The notes under the pieces: generated by a model
Told to the model about the DNA's origin: nothing
Database searches by the model: none
What the model saw: the letters and a program-made list of their open reading frames with translations, nothing else
Program-made: the position numbers and the translations under genes
Source: JANMAT01 sp031359995
GTDB lineage: Bacteria > Actinomycetota > Acidimicrobiia > Acidimicrobiales > Ilumatobacteraceae
Direction of reading: 5' to 3'
DNA: 24,698 nucleotides
Assembly: GCA_031359995.1 (NCBI GenBank)
Contig: JANMAT010000224.1
Coordinates: forward strand, 1-24,698
In this document: positions 15,726 through 22,775 of the stretch, in pieces
Numbering within the stretch: position 1 is the stretch's first letter
Layout of the letters: each line of letters opens with the position of its first letter

Positions 15726-16706
15726 TCAGGCCTGGTTCTCGCCGCCGAAGATCTCGCTGACGCTGGTGTCCTCGAACACGGCGTTCAGGGCGTCGGCGAT
15801 GATGCGGGCCACCGACAGGACCTCGAGCTTGTCGAACTGCTTGTCGGGGGGAAGCGGCAGCGTGTTGGTGATGACCACGCGGTCGATGGGCGCGTTCTTC
15901 AGGCGGTCGATGGCCGGACCCGACAGCACGCCGTGGGTGGCCATGGCCCACACGTCGGTGGCGCCTTTCTGCTTCAGGATCTCGGCGGCCGACACGATGG
16001 TGCCGGCGGTGTCGATCATGTCGTCGACCAGGATGCACTGGCGGCCCTTGACCTCGCCGATGACGTCGCGGGCGACGGCCACGTTGGTGGTGCCCTTCGG
16101 GCGGCGCTTGTAGATGAAGGCGAGGTCGGCGCCGAGGTGCTGGGCCATGCGCTCGGCCACCTTGATGCGGCCGGCGTCGGGCGAGACGATCACCGGATCG
16201 GTGGCGTTCTCGCGCAGGTAGCCCTCGAGCACGGGGATGGCGGTGAGGTGGTCGACCGGACCCTGGAAGAAGCCCTGGATCTGGCCCGAGTGCAGGTCGA
16301 CCGACACCATGCGCTTGGCGCCGGCGGCGAGGAACAGGTCGGCGATCAGCCGCGCCGTGATCGGCTCGCGGCCCTCGGCCTTGCGGTCCTGGCGGGCGTA
16401 ACCGTAGAAGGGGCACACGGCGGTGATGCGCTTGGCCGACGCCCGGTAGGCGGCGTCGATCATGATCAGCTGCTCCATGATCGAGTCGTTGATGCTGCGG
16501 CCCTCGACGGCGTGGTGCGTCTGTATGATGAACACGTCGGTGCCGCGGATGGACTCCGAGAACCGGGGCCGGATCTCGCCGTTGGCGAAGTCGATGAGGT
16601 ACGGGTCGCCGAGCTCGACGTCGAGGTGGAGGGCGATCTCCTGGGCCAGGGCCGTGTGCGTGCGGCCCGAGTAGAGGGCCAGCCGCTTCTTGGTCACCCG
16701 TTCCAT
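15726..16706 (-). CDS. prs: Ribose-phosphate pyrophosphokinase (PRPP synthetase)
   Basis: The enzyme makes 5-phosphoribosyl 1-pyrophosphate from ribose 5-phosphate and ATP for nucleotide, His and Trp synthesis. The protein has 326 residues, normal for class I. Motifs are FANGEIRPRFSESIRG (40-55), the ATP site around YGYARQDRK (101-109), SVDLHSGQIQGFF (135-147, including His139), the flexible catalytic loop YKRRPKG (199-205) and the PRPP loop LVDDMIDTAGT (226-236). The ATG has a strong GGGGAGG Shine-Dalgarno sequence. It lies 30 bp after glmU on the same strand, the widespread glmU-prs operon that links UDP-GlcNAc and PRPP supply. Intact. Confidence 0.97.
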   Translation of the reverse strand: MERVTKKRLALYSGRTHTALAQEIALHLDVELGDPYLIDFANGEIRPRFSESIRGTDVFIIQTHHAVEGRSINDSIMEQLIMIDAAYRASAKRITAVCPFYGYARQDRKAEGREPITARLIADLFLAAGAKRMVSVDLHSGQIQGFFQGPVDHLTAIPVLEGYLRENATDPVIVSPDAGRIKVAERMAQHLGADLAFIYKRRPKGTTNVAVARDVIGEVKGRQCILVDDMIDTAGTIVSAAEILKQKGATDVWAMATHGVLSGPAIDRLKNAPIDRVVITNTLPLPPDKQFDKLEVLSVARIIADALNAVFEDTSVSEIFGGENQA

Positions 16707-16736
16707 GTGGACGCCTCCCCGTTGCGTGGTGCCGTG

Positions 16737-17864
16737 TCAGTCCGACGATGGTGGTTCGTCGGCGTCGTCGGCCCGACCAGTGTAGAAGGCGCCGGTCCGT
16801 TCGCCCGAGGCCACCACCGTGCCGGGTGGGAGCACCGCATACGGTCCCACGTGTGCGCCGGCGCCGATCTCGGCGTCGCGGCACACGCTGTTCTCGATGA
16901 CGGCGCCGGCGCCGACCATGCAGTCGACCAGCCGGGTGTCGGGGCCCAGGTCACAGCCGTCGCCCACGATCGTGCGGCCCTGCAGCAAGGTGCCCGGGTA
17001 CAGCGTGACGTCCCGGCCGAGCTCGACGGTGACGTCGACGAAGGTCTGGCGGGGGTCGAGCATGGTGACGCCCTCCAGCAGCCACTTGCGGTTGGTGCGG
17101 GCCCGCAGCTCGCGCTCGGCGAGGGCGAGCTGCCACCGGTCGTTGACACCCTGGGTCTCGGCCGGGTCGCCGGCCACGACGGCGGCGACCCGGTGACCGG
17201 TGGAGCGCAGCACGCCGATGACGTCGGTGAGGTAGTACTCGCCCTGGGAGTTGTCGGGCGACAGCATCCGCAGCGCCGGGCCGAGGAGGTCCTTGCGGAA
17301 GCAGTAGATGCCGGTGTTGATCTCGGTGACGGCCAACTCGTCGGCATCGGCGTCGCGGTGCTCGACCACGCGGGCCACGGTGCCGTCCTTGCCCCGGATG
17401 ACCCGCCCGTAGCCGGTCGGGTCGTCCAGGTCGGCGGTGAGCACGGTGGCGGCCACGTTGGCCGCCTCGTGCCGGGTCACCAGGTCGGCCAGGGTCGACG
17501 GCCGCAGCAGGGGCGTGTCGCCGGGCAGCACGACCACGGTGGAGGTGTCGTCGGGATCGTCGTCGGGGAACGCGGTGAGGCCCACGGCCACGGCGTCGCC
17601 CGTGCCCCGTTGCACCACCTGCTCCACGAACGCCACGTGCTGGTCGGCCGGGCTCTGCTCGGTCACCTTCTTGGTGACCCGCTCGGCGGCGTGGCCGACG
17701 ACGACCACGGTGCGGTCGACCACCAGCTCGTCGAGGGCATACAGCACGTGCATCACCATCGGGCGCCCGCAGATGAGGTGCAGTGGCTTGGGGCGGCTGG
17801 ACCGCATGCGGGTCCCCTCGCCGGCGGCCAGCACGATGGCCGAGATCGGGCGGCTCTTCGTCAT
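16737..17864 (-). CDS. glmU: GlmU-type UDP-GlcNAc pyrophosphorylase lacking most of the acetyltransferase domain
   Basis: The N-terminal domain (about 5-255) is a complete GlmU uridylyltransferase. It has LAAGEGTRMRSSRPKPLH (12-29, Lys26 binding the nucleotide), QRGTGDA (85-91), GDTPLL with metal Asp116 (115-120), EINTGIYCF (181-189) and metal Asn241 in GVND. It would make UDP-GlcNAc from GlcNAc-1-phosphate and UTP. A left-handed beta-helix begins (about 265-355) but the protein stops at 375 residues, against about 450-495 usually. The section that carries the acetyl-CoA site and catalytic His/Lys residues is missing. Only 30 bp separate it from prs, so no lost fragment remains. The ATG 17864 is chosen because the longer in-frame extension would run into the tRNA gene. 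If functional, acetylation of glucosamine-1-phosphate needs another enzyme. It precedes prs, as in Mycobacterium and Bacillus. Confidence 0.9.
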   Translation of the reverse strand: MTKSRPISAIVLAAGEGTRMRSSRPKPLHLICGRPMVMHVLYALDELVVDRTVVVVGHAAERVTKKVTEQSPADQHVAFVEQVVQRGTGDAVAVGLTAFPDDDPDDTSTVVVLPGDTPLLRPSTLADLVTRHEAANVAATVLTADLDDPTGYGRVIRGKDGTVARVVEHRDADADELAVTEINTGIYCFRKDLLGPALRMLSPDNSQGEYYLTDVIGVLRSTGHRVAAVVAGDPAETQGVNDRWQLALAERELRARTNRKWLLEGVTMLDPRQTFVDVTVELGRDVTLYPGTLLQGRTIVGDGCDLGPDTRLVDCMVGAGAVIENSVCRDAEIGAGAHVGPYAVLPPGTVVASGERTGAFYTGRADDADEPPSSD

Positions 17865-17909
17865 GACCCCACGTTCTACCGGGTGTGGCCGCCGTTGCCG
17901 CGGCGCAAG

Positions 17910-17982
17910 CTGCGGGGGCAGGGCTCGAACCTGCAACACCCGGATTCAAAGTCCGGCGTTCTGCCAGTTGAACTACCCCGCA
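17910..17982 (-). tRNA. tRNA-Gln (anticodon UUG)
   Basis: A full 73-base cloverleaf is visible on the minus strand. The acceptor TGCGGGG/CCCCGCA has seven pairs and discriminator G. The D stem is GTTC/GAAC, the anticodon stem CCGGA/TCCGG with loop CTTTGAA (anticodon TTG), the variable loop GTGTT, and the T arm GCAGG-TTCGAGC-CCTGC. CCA is not encoded. It lies 45 bp upstream of glmU on the same strand, so glmU may be read from the tRNA transcript. Confidence 0.96.
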
Positions 17983-17994
17983 CGGCAGGGCGTC

Positions 17995-18000
17995 ACCCTA
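17995..18000 (-). promoter_or_regulatory. Possible -10 box for tRNA-Gln
   Basis: TAGGGT (minus strand) fits TAnnnT and ends 12 bases before the mature tRNA 5' end, giving a precursor leader of about six bases. No strong -35 is visible. Confidence 0.35.
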
Positions 18001-18044
18001 TCGGTTCGCCGTCGGCGCGTCCGAGTGGCTTCCGGGGTCGACCG

Positions 18045-19583
18045 TCAGCCGAACGTGCGGGACAGGTCGGGCGCCGGGGTCGGGGCGGCGCGCACCAGGA
18101 GCGTGGGGCGCCGGGTGCGGTGCGTGGACTCCATCTCCTGCAGCTCGGCCCACTCGCGGGCGACGCGGGCCTCCTGGTCGTCGAGCGCGACGGGTTCGAA
18201 CGACGGGTGCGGCACCGGTTCCATGCCCGCCTTGCGACGGTGCAGGTCGAGGTCGTCGTGCAGGGCGGCGTGCAGGCGCCGGTAGAACGCCGTGCTGTAG
18301 GTGCCCTGGAACATCATGTCGAGGTCGCCCGAGGACTCCCAGTTGGTCTTGGCGCCGAGCTGGTCGGCGACGGCCTGGTGGAAGCGGGTGCCGGGCAGCG
18401 GGTAGCTGACGCTCACGCCGATGTTGTCGGGCAGGGCGTCGCGGACCATCTCGACCGTGGCCATGATCTCGGACCAGCCCTCGCCCGGGTACCCGAACTG
18501 GATGAAGAACGCGGCGCGCACACCGGCGTCGCCCAGCAGGCGGCGGGCCTCGTGGATCTCGGCCACGGTGGTGCCCTTGTCCATGGCGTCGAGCACCGCC
18601 TGGCTGCCGCTCTCGGCGCCCAGCCACACCTCGGCGCAGCCGGCGCGGGCCAGGCCGGCCACCGACTCCTGGGTCATGAGGTCGCAGCGGGACTGGATGG
18701 TGAACGGGATCTGGGCGTCACGCTCGGCGACCTCGTCGGCGAACTGGCGCACCCACGACGGGCGCAGGCCGAAGATGTCGTCGGCGAACCAGATGTGGTC
18801 GGGCGCGATGGTGGTCTTCACCTCGGCCATCTCGGCGGCGACGTCGGCCGGTGTGCGCATGGCGTAGCGCTGGCCCCAGATCGGCTTGGCGCACCAGTTG
18901 CAGTGGAACGGGCAGCCGCGGGTGGAGACCATGTTCAGCGAGAAGTGGCCATGGTGGCTGACCCACGCGTCCCGGTAGGCGTCGATGTCGAGCAGGTCGC
19001 GGGCCGGGAAGCCGAACCCGTCGGGGTGGCGCTCGTTGGCTCGCCTCGGTGTGCGCAGTTCGTGCACGACGCCGTTGGAGCGCACCGGGTCGCGCAGGGC
19101 GAGGCCGGCGATGTGGGTGGGCTGGGCGCCGGGCTCGTGGCCCTCGGCCAACCAGTGGACCAGTTCGACCACGGTGTGGTCGCCCTCGCCGAGCACGGCG
19201 GCGAAGGCACCGGCCTGCAGATAGGGCTCGGGGTGGTCGGTCACGTCGCTGCCCGACACGATGACGGTGGCCCCGGCGTGGCGGGCCATGCCCACCATGG
19301 TGAGGGCGGCCTCGCGCATGCGGGCCAGGCACATCTTCGACAGGAAGTTGAAGTTGTCCTCGTACAGGACCACGACAGACGGGGTGTGCCGCGCCAGCGC
19401 ATCGGCGAACTCGTGCTCGCCGGCTGCCAACATGGCGTCGAACAGGGCGACCTGGTAGCCCTCCCTCCGCAGGTTGCCCGCGACGTACAACGTGGCCAAC
19501 GGCGTGTAGGGGCGCATCTTCTGCGCCTGCTTCTCGTCGAGGTTCAGGAAGTAGGAATGGGCGAGCAGGACGTCGGAGCGCAC
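18045..19583 (-). CDS. Radical SAM protein with N-terminal B12-binding-like domain
   Basis: This 512-residue cytoplasmic protein has an N-terminal Rossmann-like domain (about 1-150) with the layout of B12-binding radical SAM enzymes (PYTPLATLYVAGNLRREGY at 25-43; VSGSDVTDHP at 109-118). It lacks the DxHxxG cobalamin-ligand motif. The radical SAM core (about 214-420) has the 4Fe-4S motif STRGCPFHCNWC with Cys224, Cys228 and Cys231, then WFADDIF (265-271) and GAESGSQ (322-328). This is the BchE-like class, whose members do methylations, cyclisations and other radical chemistry on lipids, tetrapyrroles or natural products. The substrate here cannot be told. The GTG start lies ten bases after a TACGGT box, suggesting a very short leader. 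It is divergent from the glycan ABC exporter, so a link to surface lipid or glycan modification is possible but unproven. Confidence 0.88.
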   Translation of the reverse strand: MRSDVLLAHSYFLNLDEKQAQKMRPYTPLATLYVAGNLRREGYQVALFDAMLAAGEHEFADALARHTPSVVVLYEDNFNFLSKMCLARMREAALTMVGMARHAGATVIVSGSDVTDHPEPYLQAGAFAAVLGEGDHTVVELVHWLAEGHEPGAQPTHIAGLALRDPVRSNGVVHELRTPRRANERHPDGFGFPARDLLDIDAYRDAWVSHHGHFSLNMVSTRGCPFHCNWCAKPIWGQRYAMRTPADVAAEMAEVKTTIAPDHIWFADDIFGLRPSWVRQFADEVAERDAQIPFTIQSRCDLMTQESVAGLARAGCAEVWLGAESGSQAVLDAMDKGTTVAEIHEARRLLGDAGVRAAFFIQFGYPGEGWSEIMATVEMVRDALPDNIGVSVSYPLPGTRFHQAVADQLGAKTNWESSGDLDMMFQGTYSTAFYRRLHAALHDDLDLHRRKAGMEPVPHPSFEPVALDDQEARVAREWAELQEMESTHRTRRPTLLVRAAPTPAPDLSRTFG

Positions 19584-19593
19584 AACGCAGTGG

Positions 19594-19599
19594 ACCGTA
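19594..19599 (-). promoter_or_regulatory. Probable -10 box for the radical SAM gene
   Basis: TACGGT (minus strand), the same hexamer as before the 12040 gene, ends ten bases ahead of the GTG start. The predicted 5' leader is about four bases. No Shine-Dalgarno sequence is visible. Confidence 0.45.
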
Positions 19600-19688
19600 C
19601 CAACCGCACGCGTTGTGGTAGTTGACGAACAGACTGTTTGGTCGAGAAGGAGCGGTCAGGTCCAGATGAGGGGGAGGGTCGTACGACC

Positions 19689-20522
19689 TTGACGGTGCAC
19701 CGGCGCGAGACCGTCGTGGAAGCCGGCGGTGCCGCGTCGAGTCGGGCGGCAGCCGTCGAGCTGTGGCGCGCCCGCGAGATCGTGCGGGCCTTCGCCGTGC
19801 GCTCGCTGCGCATCCGCTACCGCCAGGCCGTGCTCGGTGCGCTGTGGGCCGTGGGCCAGCCCCTGGTGCTGCTCGTGCCGTTCGTGCTGTTCCTGCGGGG
19901 CACCAACCGGGTGCCGGGCGGCGCCCCGTACGCGGCGGCCACGCTGGCCTCGCTCGTGGGGTGGCAGTACCTGTCGAGCGCGCTGTCGAGCGGGGCCGGC
20001 GCGCTGGTGGGCGAGGCCGTGCTCGTGCGCAAGACGTGGTTCCCCCGCGAAGCGCCCGTCGTGGCCGCCCTCGGCGCCGCCCTGGTGGAACTGGTGCTCG
20101 GGCTGGGGGTGTTCGCCGTCGCCGGTCCGTTCCTGGGCGCCCGGCTCGGCGCCGGCCTGGTGGCCCTGCCCCTGGTGGTCGCCGTGCTCGTCCTGGTGGC
20201 CGGCGCGCTGGCCCTGCCCCTCGCCGCCCTGAACGCCCTCTACCGCGACGTCCGCCACGCCCTGCCGTTCCTGGTGCTCGTGTGGCTCTTCCTGAGCCCG
20301 GTCACGTACCCGCTCACGCGCGTCGCGCCCTCGAAACGGGTGTGGTTCGCGCTGGCCAACCCGGCGGTCGGGCCGCTCGACGGCATGCGCCGGGTCCTCG
20401 CCGAAGGCCAGTGGCCCGACCTGCGCCTGCTCGGCGCCAGCGCGGCGTCCTCGATCGTGATCGGATGGGTCGGCCACCGGGCCTTCCGCCGCCTCGCCCC
20501 CGTGCTGCCGGACGTGATCTGA
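19689..20522 (+). CDS. ABC-2 type polysaccharide export permease
   Basis: This is the membrane subunit of an ABC exporter of the Wzm/TagG type, moving an undecaprenyl-linked glycan or similar polymer across the cytoplasmic membrane. The N-terminal amphipathic region reads LWRAREIVRAFAVRSLRIRYRQAVLGALWA, given here in two parts: LWRAREIVRAFAVRS and LRIRYRQAVLGALWA. This is characteristic of the family. About six hydrophobic segments follow, with the typical NALYRDVRHALPF loop and LSPVTYPL near the C-terminus. The start is uncertain. The longest frame opens at TTG 19638 without a Shine-Dalgarno sequence. TTG 19689 is preferred because GGGGGAGGG ends ten bases upstream, and GTG 19695 is also possible. 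From TTG 19689 the protein has 277 residues. Its stop codon directly abuts the ATPase start, so the two form one operon. Confidence 0.88.
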   Translation: MTVHRRETVVEAGGAASSRAAAVELWRAREIVRAFAVRSLRIRYRQAVLGALWAVGQPLVLLVPFVLFLRGTNRVPGGAPYAAATLASLVGWQYLSSALSSGAGALVGEAVLVRKTWFPREAPVVAALGAALVELVLGLGVFAVAGPFLGARLGAGLVALPLVVAVLVLVAGALALPLAALNALYRDVRHALPFLVLVWLFLSPVTYPLTRVAPSKRVWFALANPAVGPLDGMRRVLAEGQWPDLRLLGASAASSIVIGWVGHRAFRRLAPVLPDVI

Positions 20523-21686
20523 GTGGGCGACTTCGCGCTGCGCTTCGAGGCCGTGACCAAGCGCTACCGGAGCGCGCCCGGCTACCGGTCCCTGCGCCAC
20601 GAGCTCACCGGCGGCCGGCGGGGCGGCGACCGCCCCGGCGTGCGCCAGGCCCTGACCGACGTCAGCTTCGAGGTGGGCGAGGGGCAGGCCGTCGGGGTGA
20701 TCGGCCCCAACGGCGCGGGCAAGTCGACGGCGCTGCGCATCGCGGCGCGCGTCACCGCGCCGTCCACCGGGCGCGTGCGCGTGCGCGGCCGGGTCGGTGC
20801 CCTCATCGAGGTCGGCGCCGGCATCCACCCCGAGCTGACGGGACGCGAGAACATCTGGCTCTACGGTGCCATCCTGGGCCTCGCGCGCAAGGAGATCGCG
20901 GCGCGCTTCGACCGCATCGTCGAGTTCGCCGAGCTGGCCACCCACCTGGACACACCGGTGAAGCGCTACTCGTCGGGCATGCAGCTGCGTCTCGGGTTCT
21001 CGGTGGCCGCCGGCGTCGAGCCCGATGTGCTCGTGGTCGACGAGGCGCTGGCGGTGGGCGACGCCCGCTTCCAGGTGCGCTGTCTCGAGCGCATGGCCGC
21101 GCTGGTGCGCTCGGGCACATCGATCGTGTACGTGTCGCACGACCTCGCCTCGGTCGAGACGGTGTGCGACCGCGCCGTGCTGCTGCTGGACGGGCGCGTC
21201 ACCCACCAGGGACCAGCGGCCGACACGGTGGCGGCGTACCTGGCGTGGGTCGACGACGCCGATGGCACCGCCGCGGGCCACGGCGACGGCGGGGTGCTGC
21301 GCACACCCGACGGCGCGGCCTGCTCGGTGTTCGCACCGGGGGCGCCGGTGGTGGTGCGGGTGCCGCTCCCGGATCGCGGGCGCGCCGACGGCGAGCTCGG
21401 AGTGTCGATGGTGATCCGCGACGGTCACGCGTGGAACCTGGTCGGCTCGGTCGGGCGCTTCCCGGAGGGCGCGTCGGGCGGGGTGGCCTCGTGCCACGTG
21501 GACGCCCTGCCGCTCGGCCCTGGTGTGTATCAGGTGTGGACCTCCATCGACGGGGCCGGCGCCGACGGCAGCTGGCAGCGCCTGGCCACGTTCCGCGTGG
21601 CGGCCGAGGGCGCCGCGCCGAGGCCGCCGTGGCTGCCGGCGGTGGCCTTCGAGCATCACTGGACGGTGGACGCCCCCAACCCGTAG
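20523..21686 (+). CDS. Wzt/TagH-like ABC exporter ATPase with C-terminal glycan-binding-like domain
   Basis: This ATPase partners the permease just upstream. The protein has 387 residues. The nucleotide-binding domain (about 1-240) has Walker A GPNGAGKST (61-69), the signature YSSGMQLRLG (149-158) in the form typical of polysaccharide exporters, Walker B DVLVVDEA (168-175) and the switch His206. Residues about 255-387 form a beta-rich extension in the position of the Wzt C-terminal domain, which in E. coli O9a recognises the chain-terminating modification of the O-antigen. This suggests the exporter checks a capped glycan before transport; that is inference. The GTG start has no gap to the permease stop, so coupling is likely. 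Its 3' end overlaps the convergent GT4 gene by 31 bp. Confidence 0.92.
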   Translation: MGDFALRFEAVTKRYRSAPGYRSLRHELTGGRRGGDRPGVRQALTDVSFEVGEGQAVGVIGPNGAGKSTALRIAARVTAPSTGRVRVRGRVGALIEVGAGIHPELTGRENIWLYGAILGLARKEIAARFDRIVEFAELATHLDTPVKRYSSGMQLRLGFSVAAGVEPDVLVVDEALAVGDARFQVRCLERMAALVRSGTSIVYVSHDLASVETVCDRAVLLLDGRVTHQGPAADTVAAYLAWVDDADGTAAGHGDGGVLRTPDGAACSVFAPGAPVVVRVPLPDRGRADGELGVSMVIRDGHAWNLVGSVGRFPEGASGGVASCHVDALPLGPGVYQVWTSIDGAGADGSWQRLATFRVAAEGAAPRPPWLPAVAFEHHWTVDAPNP

Positions 21687-22768
21687 GCGACGAGGAGTTG
21701 CTCGGCGATGCGGGCCCACGTGAGCCGTTCGGCGGCGTCGGCGCGCACCTCGGCCACCGGCCGTACGATCGCTCGTGCCAGTGCGGCGGCGGCGCCGGCG
21801 CGGTCGCCCGCGGCGAAGCGCTCGCCCTGCGCGCCGGCGATGGCGCGGTGGGGGCCCAGGTCGGTGACCACCGGTGTGGCCCCACAGGTGACCGCTTCGA
21901 TCAAGGCGTAGCCCGACCCTTCGCGGAGGCTGGTGGCGAAGAACAGGTCGGCCGCGCTGAGCACGGCGGCGACGTCGTCGTGGGGCACGGGCCCGAGCAG
22001 CGTGACGCGGCCGGTGACGCCCCGCTCGGCGATGCGACGCCGCACCGCGTCCTCGCCCGTGCGGTTCGTGCACAGCATCCACAGGTGCGCGCCGAGGCGG
22101 TGGGTCAGCGCATCGGCGAAGGCGTCGACCGCGGTGAGCGGGTCCTTGCTGTCGATCAGGCGACCCACCCACACCACGGCCGGGTCGCCGTGCACGCCGG
22201 TGCGTCGGCGGGCCTCGTCGCGGTCGAGTGGGCTGACGGCGGCCGCCGCTTCGAGCACCTCGTACACGCGCTGGCGCGGCCGCACGAGGCCCACGCGGGC
22301 GAAGCGCGGCGCCCACTCGTCGGCACCGGTGAAGGCCACGGCATCGACCGCGACGGCGGCCAGACGCCCGAGCCGGGCGGCCCGCCCGCCCTGCGGCGGC
22401 GGTGGTTCGCCGTGGTGCTGCACCAGCAGCGTCGGCCGGTGTCCCAGCGCAGCGCGCAGCGCCAGCGTGGGCGCCGGGTACAGGAACGAGTTCACGTGCA
22501 CGGCGTGCGGCCGCTGACGCCGTGCCGCGGCGGCGACGCGCGCCCCGATGCGGCCGTCGCGCACGAAGCGGTGCACCACACCGTCGACGGTGAGGTCGGT
22601 GTCGGCATGGTCGGTGCGCCACACCGCCGACGCCTCCACGCGTCCCGTCGCGTTCAACGCGGCGAGCAGTCGCGTCGCGTTCGGCCATGCCGCCACCACG
22701 TCGGCGGGTGCGCGGCCGTCGGGCGCAGTGTGCAGCACGTACACCGCTCGCGGCGGCCCATCGGGCAC
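21656..22768 (-). CDS. Glycosyltransferase family 4 (GT-B)
   Basis: This 370-residue cytosolic GT-B enzyme would transfer a sugar from a nucleotide-sugar donor to a growing glycan. The N-terminal half (about 1-180) is the acceptor domain, with VLHTAPDGRAPADVV and the QHHGEP turn (117-122). The C-terminal half has VVWVGRLIDSKDP (198-210) and the donor-site E-x7-E region REGSGYALIEAVTCG (282-296), followed by PVVTDLG. Donor and acceptor are unknown. GTG 22768 is chosen because it lies seven bases after the stop codon of the upstream nucleotidyltransferase-like gene; longer in-frame starts would overlap that gene heavily with poor composition. It is probably co-transcribed with that gene and converges on the exporter operon. 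Confidence 0.9.
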   Translation of the reverse strand: MPDGPPRAVYVLHTAPDGRAPADVVAAWPNATRLLAALNATGRVEASAVWRTDHADTDLTVDGVVHRFVRDGRIGARVAAAARRQRPHAVHVNSFLYPAPTLALRAALGHRPTLLVQHHGEPPPPQGGRAARLGRLAAVAVDAVAFTGADEWAPRFARVGLVRPRQRVYEVLEAAAAVSPLDRDEARRRTGVHGDPAVVWVGRLIDSKDPLTAVDAFADALTHRLGAHLWMLCTNRTGEDAVRRRIAERGVTGRVTLLGPVPHDDVAAVLSAADLFFATSLREGSGYALIEAVTCGATPVVTDLGPHRAIAGAQGERFAAGDRAGAAAALARAIVRPVAEVRADAAERLTWARIAEQLLVAYGLGASTVQ

Positions 22769-22775
22769 GGGACGC

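Noticed and set aside
16707..16736. glmU shortened by a frameshift with the missing end still present downstream
   Set aside because: Only 30 bp lie between the glmU stop and the prs start, and they hold the prs Shine-Dalgarno sequence; there is no room for the missing residues in any frame.
17865..17939. An upstream extension of the glmU frame
   Set aside because: It would run into the tRNA-Gln gene, and the extra residues do not resemble GlmU. ATG 17864 gives the normal N-terminus just before the nucleotide-binding loop.
15678..19625. A 1315-codon open frame on the plus strand, opposite prs, glmU, the tRNA and the radical SAM gene
   Set aside because: It is antisense to well-supported genes and crosses a tRNA gene. 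Its product is a His/Gly/Val/Asp-rich string with no recognisable domain. Long stop-free antisense frames are expected in very GC-rich DNA.
19626..19640. The palindrome as a LexA (SOS) box
   Set aside because: Gram-positive LexA sites read CGAAC-N4-GTTCG. Here five bases separate the arms and the right arm is GTTTG, so spacing and sequence both fail.
19656..22688. A 1010-codon minus-strand frame, and a similar 1007-codon plus-strand frame, through the exporter and GT4 genes
   Set aside because: Both conflict with the exporter and GT4 genes, which have intact motifs and operon spacing; their translations are low-complexity Arg/Gly/Ala or His-rich strings.
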